Part shown: one piece after another, positions 35,225 to 38,493 of the stretch
Position numbering within the stretch: position 1 is the first letter of the stretch
How the letters are laid out: every line of letters starts with the position of its first letter
Assembly: GCF_024718545.1 (NCBI RefSeq)
Contig: NZ_JAMXDB010000014.1
Location: 1 to 38,493 of the forward strand
Direction: 5' to 3'
From: Weissella fangxianensis
GTDB taxonomy: Bacteria > Bacillota > Bacilli > Lactobacillales > Lactobacillaceae
DNA length: 38,493 bases
Notes under the pieces: model-generated
Seen by the model: only the letters and a program-made list of their open reading frames with translations
Databases searched by the model: none
Told to the model about the DNA's origin: nothing
Program-made: the position numbers and the translations under genes

Positions 35225-36395
35225 TTTCTGTTTGCTCCTTCAATAAATTCATCATTGGTAATAATTTTAAGGCTGTTTCCTGGTACTCCATTTTTGCATC
35301 TGAATCAGCTAAAATACCTGCGCCAGCAAATAAAGTCGCCAAATTTTCACGGTACCACATCGATCTAATACCAACAATAAATTCACCATCTCCATCAGGC
35401 TCGATTATCCCAACTGGTCCACTGAATAGACCTCTTGGGTGTTTTTCAATCTGGTCAATTTCTGCAAGCGCCCAATCACGTGGCTTACCACCTAGTGCAG
35501 GTGTCGGATGTAGTGCTGCCGCAATCTGTAATAGGTTTGATTCAGGTGCTAATTGACCAGTAATTGGCGTATACAAATGTTGTACTTGTGGATTCTTCAT
35601 GATTTGTGGTTCATTTGGTACTGTCAATGCTTGCACTTGTGCCGCTTGGAGGCGCTCCTTAATGGTGGCAACGACCGTTTCATGTTCAATCCGATTCTTT
35701 GAGTCATGCCACAATGTATCAGCTAACGCTTGATCACTCGCCCTATCGGTACCACGCTTAATCGTACCCGCAACAGCAGCTGTTGCTAATTGACCATTAG
35801 TTATTTTAATTAATCGTTCCGGTGTTGCGGAGACAAACAGCTCATCACAATGTTTTAAAACAAAGTGATAGCTCATCGCTTGTGAACTTTGTAACTCTTT
35901 GAGTAATCGTTTTTCATCTAATGGATCTGATAAAGTAACTTGACGCTGACGTCCCAACACAACTTTCGCATGTTGTTTATTTTGCTCCATATCGTCAATT
36001 GCGTCTTGAACGCGTACTGGCCAATCGACTTCGTCCGTAATTTGTTCAATGGTGGTATTAAAACTGGTTTGGTGTCGCACCAAATCAATTGGTTGGCCAA
36101 TGCTTTTATGATTAACGACATCATAGACAACTGCTGGTTGTATGAAATAACCATTCATCAATTCTGAATCAGCGATTTGCTGGTCATCAAAGGCAAAGCC
36201 ACCAAATACTGGTTTGTGCTCATCCTTTTTAAGGGTCGTTAACCACTCTTGTACCTGATCAAAAGAAGCACCAATTAATTCAGCCTGTTTTCCAAAACCA
36301 TAATACTTTCTCTGTCCATCAGGTGTTGCAAAATAAATCGCATCACTAGCTAATGCAAACGTATTTTGTAGCTCTTCTTCCGTCAAAAATCCCAC
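35214..36395 (-). CDS. menF: Isochorismate synthase (MenF)
   Basis: MenF converts chorismate to isochorismate, the first menaquinone step. The 393-residue product has the chorismate-binding fold with the conserved Lys/Arg and Glu sites in AKVVLGRQRQVTL, FVSATPERLIKI, AVAGTIKRGTD, KNRIEHETVV, LHPTPALGGKPRD and GLFSGPVGIIEPDGDGEF. The Lys in AKVVLGR is the MenF-type general base (in isochorismate synthases) rather than an anthranilate synthase residue. The start is GTG at 36395 with GAGGT six bases upstream. It is the first gene of the men operon; a promoter is not clear in the 205-base gap upstream. Confidence 0.93.
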   Translation of the reverse strand: MGFLTEEELQNTFALASDAIYFATPDGQRKYYGFGKQAELIGASFDQVQEWLTTLKKDEHKPVFGGFAFDDQQIADSELMNGYFIQPAVVYDVVNHKSIGQPIDLVRHQTSFNTTIEQITDEVDWPVRVQDAIDDMEQNKQHAKVVLGRQRQVTLSDPLDEKRLLKELQSSQAMSYHFVLKHCDELFVSATPERLIKITNGQLATAAVAGTIKRGTDRASDQALADTLWHDSKNRIEHETVVATIKERLQAAQVQALTVPNEPQIMKNPQVQHLYTPITGQLAPESNLLQIAAALHPTPALGGKPRDWALAEIDQIEKHPRGLFSGPVGIIEPDGDGEFIVGIRSMWYRENLATLFAGAGILADSDAKMEYQETALKLLPMMNLLKEQTENDG

Positions 36396-36447
36396 TATGA
36401 TACCTCACTTATTTTTAATAATTGTTTCACTATTGCAACGATGGCTT

Positions 36448-36456
36448 TGATATAAT
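36448..36456 (+). promoter_or_regulatory. Predicted extended -10 promoter, plus strand
   Basis: TGATATAAT is a full TGn-TATAAT extended -10 on the plus strand, though no plus-strand protein gene follows. A terminator lies 104 bases further on. Confidence 0.45.
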
Positions 36457-36462
36457 CCTACA

Positions 36463-36595
36463 ATTTGTTACCCATTGAGCAAACTTTAGCGTATACTAAA
36501 TTCATACGGGATAACAGTAGCGTAATACCCCTAACTGTTTTCCTGTATCCAAAGCATGGAGTGGTTGGGACAGATAACTGTCCTAACCACTTTTT
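36463..36595 (+). ncRNA. Candidate small RNA in the menF upstream gap
   Basis: The stretch starts seven bases after an extended -10 (36448-36456) and ends in a strong plus-strand terminator (36560-36595). A second -10-like TATACT lies at 36492-36497. Inside, GGATA-ACAGT (36509-36518) can pair with ACTGT (36534-36538) and TATCC (36546-36550). No protein frame with a ribosome binding site exists. About 133 bases long if the first promoter is used. This is a prediction with no family known to me. Confidence 0.4.
36560..36595 (+). terminator. Strong intrinsic terminator, plus strand
   Basis: AGTGGTTGGGACAG pairs with CTGTCCTAACCACT (14 pairs, one G-U) around ATAA, followed by T5 on the plus strand. 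On the minus strand the exit is CCATGC with no T tract, so it serves plus-strand transcription and not the DUF2075 gene. Confidence 0.8.
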
Positions 36596-36600
36596 GCGTT

Positions 36601-37791
36601 TCATAACCGCTCAAGACGTTGCCGTAGGTCGTCATCTGCTGCCGTCAAATATAACCCCCTGGTGCCACGCGTTAATAAAACATTCAACACATGAAACATA
36701 ACTGATTGTTTCATCTGCTGCATGGCTTTTTCATCAGTAATATGAGGTGTTCTCTTGTATATTTCACGATGCGTCACTTTATCTGTATCAATATATAATT
36801 GATCATTGGTCTCATCATATCTAAAAGGTGGACCTAAAATTACCCCCGCATAATTCAAATCAAATCCTTGAATGGTATAAATTGATCCAACCTCATGAAT
36901 AGACTCTGGCCGTTCTGCCCAAGGAGTCGTCTGGACATCATATTCATCCCAAGGTAAGTCAAAATCGTCGAGATAAACATTGTGTTCGGTTGCTGTTCGT
37001 TTAATAAATCCTGTCGTTGCTAACATCCGCGACAATCCAAATGACTCGTTTTTCTCCTTGATCAGTTCATACATGTCAGCTGCTCGCGAGAAAATTCTTA
37101 AATCGTAGTCTCCCAAGTCTTTTGGTAAGGCTGATAGCTGTCCAGTTGCGAGCGCTTTTATCCAAGCTTGTACACTAGCTGGTGCTTGCATACGATACTG
37201 CATCGTTAGATTAAATGTTTGATGCGGATACGGCGCTAGGCACTTTTCTAATAATGACCGATTCCAAAACATTTTTGATTGCATAACTTGTTGAAAATCA
37301 AACACAACAATCACCACTTTTGCCAGTTTAATTAATTCGCTCAACTGGTTATCCTGTTTAAATCGAATATAGGGTTCAGGCTTAGAAAGTAGTAAATGGC
37401 CTTCATCAACAACAATCACATCATAACGTCGGTTATTTTTATGTGCCTGATTAATTAAAGACGTTGGTCGGATATAGTCGCCCTTTTTTAAACTAGGAAT
37501 GGTTGTCGATAACTCTTGGTAAACCTTCAGTAACTCAGGATGATTCACTGTAAATTTATTTTTCAATCCATAATATGGGCTGGTTGGATTTTTAGCCCCC
37601 GTCTGTAATTTTTCAAATAATTTTGTTAAGATGACACTTTTCCCAGTTCCGGCAGCTCCTTCAATGACGGCAATACTAGACTCGGATTGTTGCAATTGTT
37701 GTTGGATGAATCCCTCTATCTTAGTTAATTGCTGCCTTTGATTTTCTGTCAAAGCTGTTACATTAAATTTTTCTACTGCAGAATTTTTCAT
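36601..37791 (-). CDS. DUF2075 family P-loop ATPase
   Basis: DUF2075 proteins are SF1-helicase-like ATPases of unclear role, sometimes next to defence or repair genes. The 396-residue product has Walker A EGAAGTGKS at residues 44-52, Walker B VIVVDEGHLLL (DEGH), FNLTMQYRMQAPASVQAW (helicase motif IV-like Arg), EVGSIYTIQGFDLNYAGVILGPPF (motif V-like) and LTRGTRGLYL at the end (motif VI). There is no separate nuclease domain, unlike some family members. I choose ATG 37791: the longer frame opens with TTG at 37806 inside the promoter. No Shine-Dalgarno is present, and TATACT ends six bases before the ATG, so the transcript may be leaderless. Function is not known. Confidence 0.88.
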   Translation of the reverse strand: MKNSAVEKFNVTALTENQRQQLTKIEGFIQQQLQQSESSIAVIEGAAGTGKSVILTKLFEKLQTGAKNPTSPYYGLKNKFTVNHPELLKVYQELSTTIPSLKKGDYIRPTSLINQAHKNNRRYDVIVVDEGHLLLSKPEPYIRFKQDNQLSELIKLAKVVIVVFDFQQVMQSKMFWNRSLLEKCLAPYPHQTFNLTMQYRMQAPASVQAWIKALATGQLSALPKDLGDYDLRIFSRAADMYELIKEKNESFGLSRMLATTGFIKRTATEHNVYLDDFDLPWDEYDVQTTPWAERPESIHEVGSIYTIQGFDLNYAGVILGPPFRYDETNDQLYIDTDKVTHREIYKRTPHITDEKAMQQMKQSVMFHVLNVLLTRGTRGLYLTAADDDLRQRLERL

Positions 37792-37797
37792 AATTCT

Positions 37798-37803
37798 AGT
37801 ATA
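37798..37803 (-). promoter_or_regulatory. Predicted -10 element giving a leaderless DUF2075 mRNA
   Basis: TATACT on the minus strand is followed by AGAATT and then the ATG. With a standard six-base discriminator, transcription starts at the A of the start codon. The -35 region is weak. Confidence 0.45.
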
Positions 37804-37860
37804 CAATATGCAAACAAAGATTCACGGACCATTTCACTGATTATAAAATCCAAAGCAACT

Positions 37861-37892
37861 AAAAAAAGCTGAAACATTATGCTGTTTCAACC
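37861..37892 (-). terminator. Intrinsic terminator of the YisL-family gene
   Basis: GGTTGAAACA pairs with TGTTTCAGC(T) around a six-base loop and is followed by T7 on the minus strand, 18 bases past the gene's stop. Confidence 0.85.
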
Positions 37893-37910
37893 TTTCATCA
37901 AATTAAATAT

Positions 37911-38264
37911 TTAAAAAGGGAAGCCACTTGCTAAGTAAATGCCAAATAATCCTAACAATAAAATTAGAATTATCATGCCTATCGCAAAGTTTCTGTTTAA
38001 CCGTTGTTGCTTTTTCTTAGCAAAGCTCATTTCGATAATACCCATCAATAAGATAGCAAAAATGATTTTAACAATTGTTAATACTGGACTTGATTGATAA
38101 GCATATTGAAACAGCCCGATACCTGTTATGATGGCCACGATGTAAGAAAGACGAGCAATCATCATACTAATGACACTCACCTTCTGATTCGAGCTAAAAA
38201 CTGCGATTGCCGCAACGATAATTAAGACGATCCATGTCACAAAATGAACCCACATATTTACCAT
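37911..38264 (-). CDS. YisL family (DUF1516) membrane protein
   Basis: This is a small Firmicutes membrane family of unknown function. The 117-residue product has four hydrophobic segments, at about residues 5-23, 32-53, 62-79 and 94-113, with the family-like start MVNMWVHFVTWIVLIIVA and a basic KKKQQRLNRN loop before the last helix. The longest frame opens at 38357, but ATG 38264 is selected by AGGAGGG seven bases upstream. It has its own terminator (37861-37892). A G7 tract sits in the spacer of its predicted promoter. Confidence 0.85.
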   Translation of the reverse strand: MVNMWVHFVTWIVLIIVAAIAVFSSNQKVSVISMMIARLSYIVAIITGIGLFQYAYQSSPVLTIVKIIFAILLMGIIEMSFAKKKQQRLNRNFAIGMIILILLLGLFGIYLASGFPF

Positions 38265-38306
38265 AACTATTCCCTCCTGAAGAAATACTCTCTCTATCGT
38301 ACACCT

Positions 38307-38336
38307 ATTATTAGAGAATGGCTCCCCCCCTTTAAA
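38307..38336 (-). promoter_or_regulatory. Predicted promoter of the YisL-family gene with a G7 spacer tract
   Basis: On the minus strand TTTAAA (38336-38331) is followed by an 18-base spacer that begins with seven G, then AATAAT (38312-38307). Both hexamers are moderate matches. Loss or gain of one G would change the spacer to 17 or 19 bases. Confidence 0.4.
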
Positions 38337-38340
38337 TAAA

Positions 38341-38350
38341 TTATCGATAA
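38341..38350. repeat. 10-bp palindrome upstream of the YisL-family promoter
   Basis: TTATCGATAA is a perfect palindrome about 15 bases upstream of the predicted -10 spacer region. It could be an operator, but ten bases is short and chance cannot be excluded. Confidence 0.25.
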
Positions 38351-38368
38351 ATAACAAAAAGGTTGAAA

Positions 38369-38493
38369 TGAACTGAACCCCAAAAATTGGAGAGAAGTTT
38401 AAGCAACTAGCTGGTCGGAAAGATTTCGGTATTGAACCGGAGTTTTTCCGGCCAGTTTTGTTTTAATCCGTTTATTATTGTAGTAATAGATAT
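38369..38493 (-). mobile_element. IS3-family element, 3' (right) end, partial
   Basis: The element ends at 38369 with the terminal repeat TGAACTGAACCCC and runs off the window at 38493, so 125 bases are visible. That is the same length as the IS end at the other edge. The transposase OrfB C-terminus lies inside. The orientation matches the left fragment. The bases just outside the IS (AAAAAGGTTGAAA) look like one arm of a terminator cut by the insertion. Confidence 0.8.
38399..38493 (-). CDS. IS3-family transposase OrfB, C-terminal fragment
   Basis: The last 30 codons of the frame are visible, ending YRNLSDQLVA and a TAA stop at 38399. The preceding IYYYNNKRIKTKLAGKTPVQ is the standard end of the IS3-family DDE transposase (the IS150/IS3 pattern 'YYN..RI..KL.G.TP..YR'). 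The catalytic DDE residues lie outside the window. The stop falls 30 bases inside the terminal repeat end. Confidence 0.88.
   Translation of the reverse strand, partial: IYYYNNKRIKTKLAGKTPVQYRNLSDQLVA

Noticed and set aside
36465-36701. A 78-codon plus-strand frame starting TTG in the menF upstream gap
   Set aside because: It has no ribosome binding site, runs through a strong terminator hairpin at 36560-36595 and continues into the end of the DUF2075 gene on the opposite strand.
36601-37791. A defence island built around the DUF2075 ATPase
   Set aside because: No nuclease, methyltransferase, toxin or other defence gene lies beside it; neighbours are the men operon and a YisL-family protein.

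Overview
The window reads as chromosomal DNA of a low-GC, fermentative lactic acid bacterium, most likely from the Weissella/Leuconostoc branch of Lactobacillaceae. The evidence is the AT-rich intergenic DNA, Firmicutes-type Shine-Dalgarno sequences, a CIRCE operator before groES-groEL, a T-box before valS, a 6S-like RNA beside rarA, and Bacillales/Lactobacillales gene pairs (valS-folC, rarA-yueI, recX-ntdP, yunD-yutD-yutF). This is from reading the sequence only; no database was searched. Almost every gene is on the minus strand. The one plus-strand protein gene is the hemolysin III-family gene at 9648.

Layout. 1-125 and 38369-38493 are the two opposite ends of an IS3-family element in the same orientation. 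They probably mark the ends of an assembly contig. 183-2220: groES-groEL under CIRCE. 2273-8852: T-box-controlled valS, then folC and a YdiF-type ABC-F ATPase. 8896-10365: divergent LysE-type exporter and hemolysin III-like protein with a palindromic operator-like site between them. 10404-12772: a frameshifted membrane-anchored protein, an unusual beta-domain protein with a cationic amphipathic tail, and a UspA protein. 12836-15245: small membrane protein, 6S-like RNA, rarA, yueI. 15410-16505: ketopantoate-reductase-type gene with its own promoter. 16583-20028: prfC plus a coupled membrane peptide, ntdP, recX. 20067-25246: pstS-pstC-pstA-pstB-pstB-phoU phosphate uptake operon. 25260-31592: an unknown protein, a NagD-like HAD phosphatase, yutD, yunD, a calcineurin-like phosphoesterase, a small unknown protein and a pepQ-type peptidase. 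31608-36395: menF-menD-menH-menC, the upper menaquinone branch. 36448-38336: a candidate small RNA, a DUF2075 ATPase and a YisL-family membrane protein.

Most genes are core functions: protein folding, tRNA charging, folate polyglutamylation, translation termination, recombination control, phosphate import and menaquinone precursor synthesis. MenF, MenD, MenH and MenC take chorismate to o-succinylbenzoate; MenE, MenB and MenA are not here. I saw no CRISPR array, prophage, tRNA or rRNA gene, and no obvious new defence or biosynthetic system. The least ordinary features are regulatory: a groEL-to-IS arrangement with a protective hairpin, a possible attenuator before folC, a 7-1-7 palindrome over a promoter, a G7 tract inside a promoter spacer, a leaderless-looking DUF2075 gene and a candidate intergenic RNA. 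Several gene starts here differ from the longest open frame because a clear ribosome binding site selects an internal codon.
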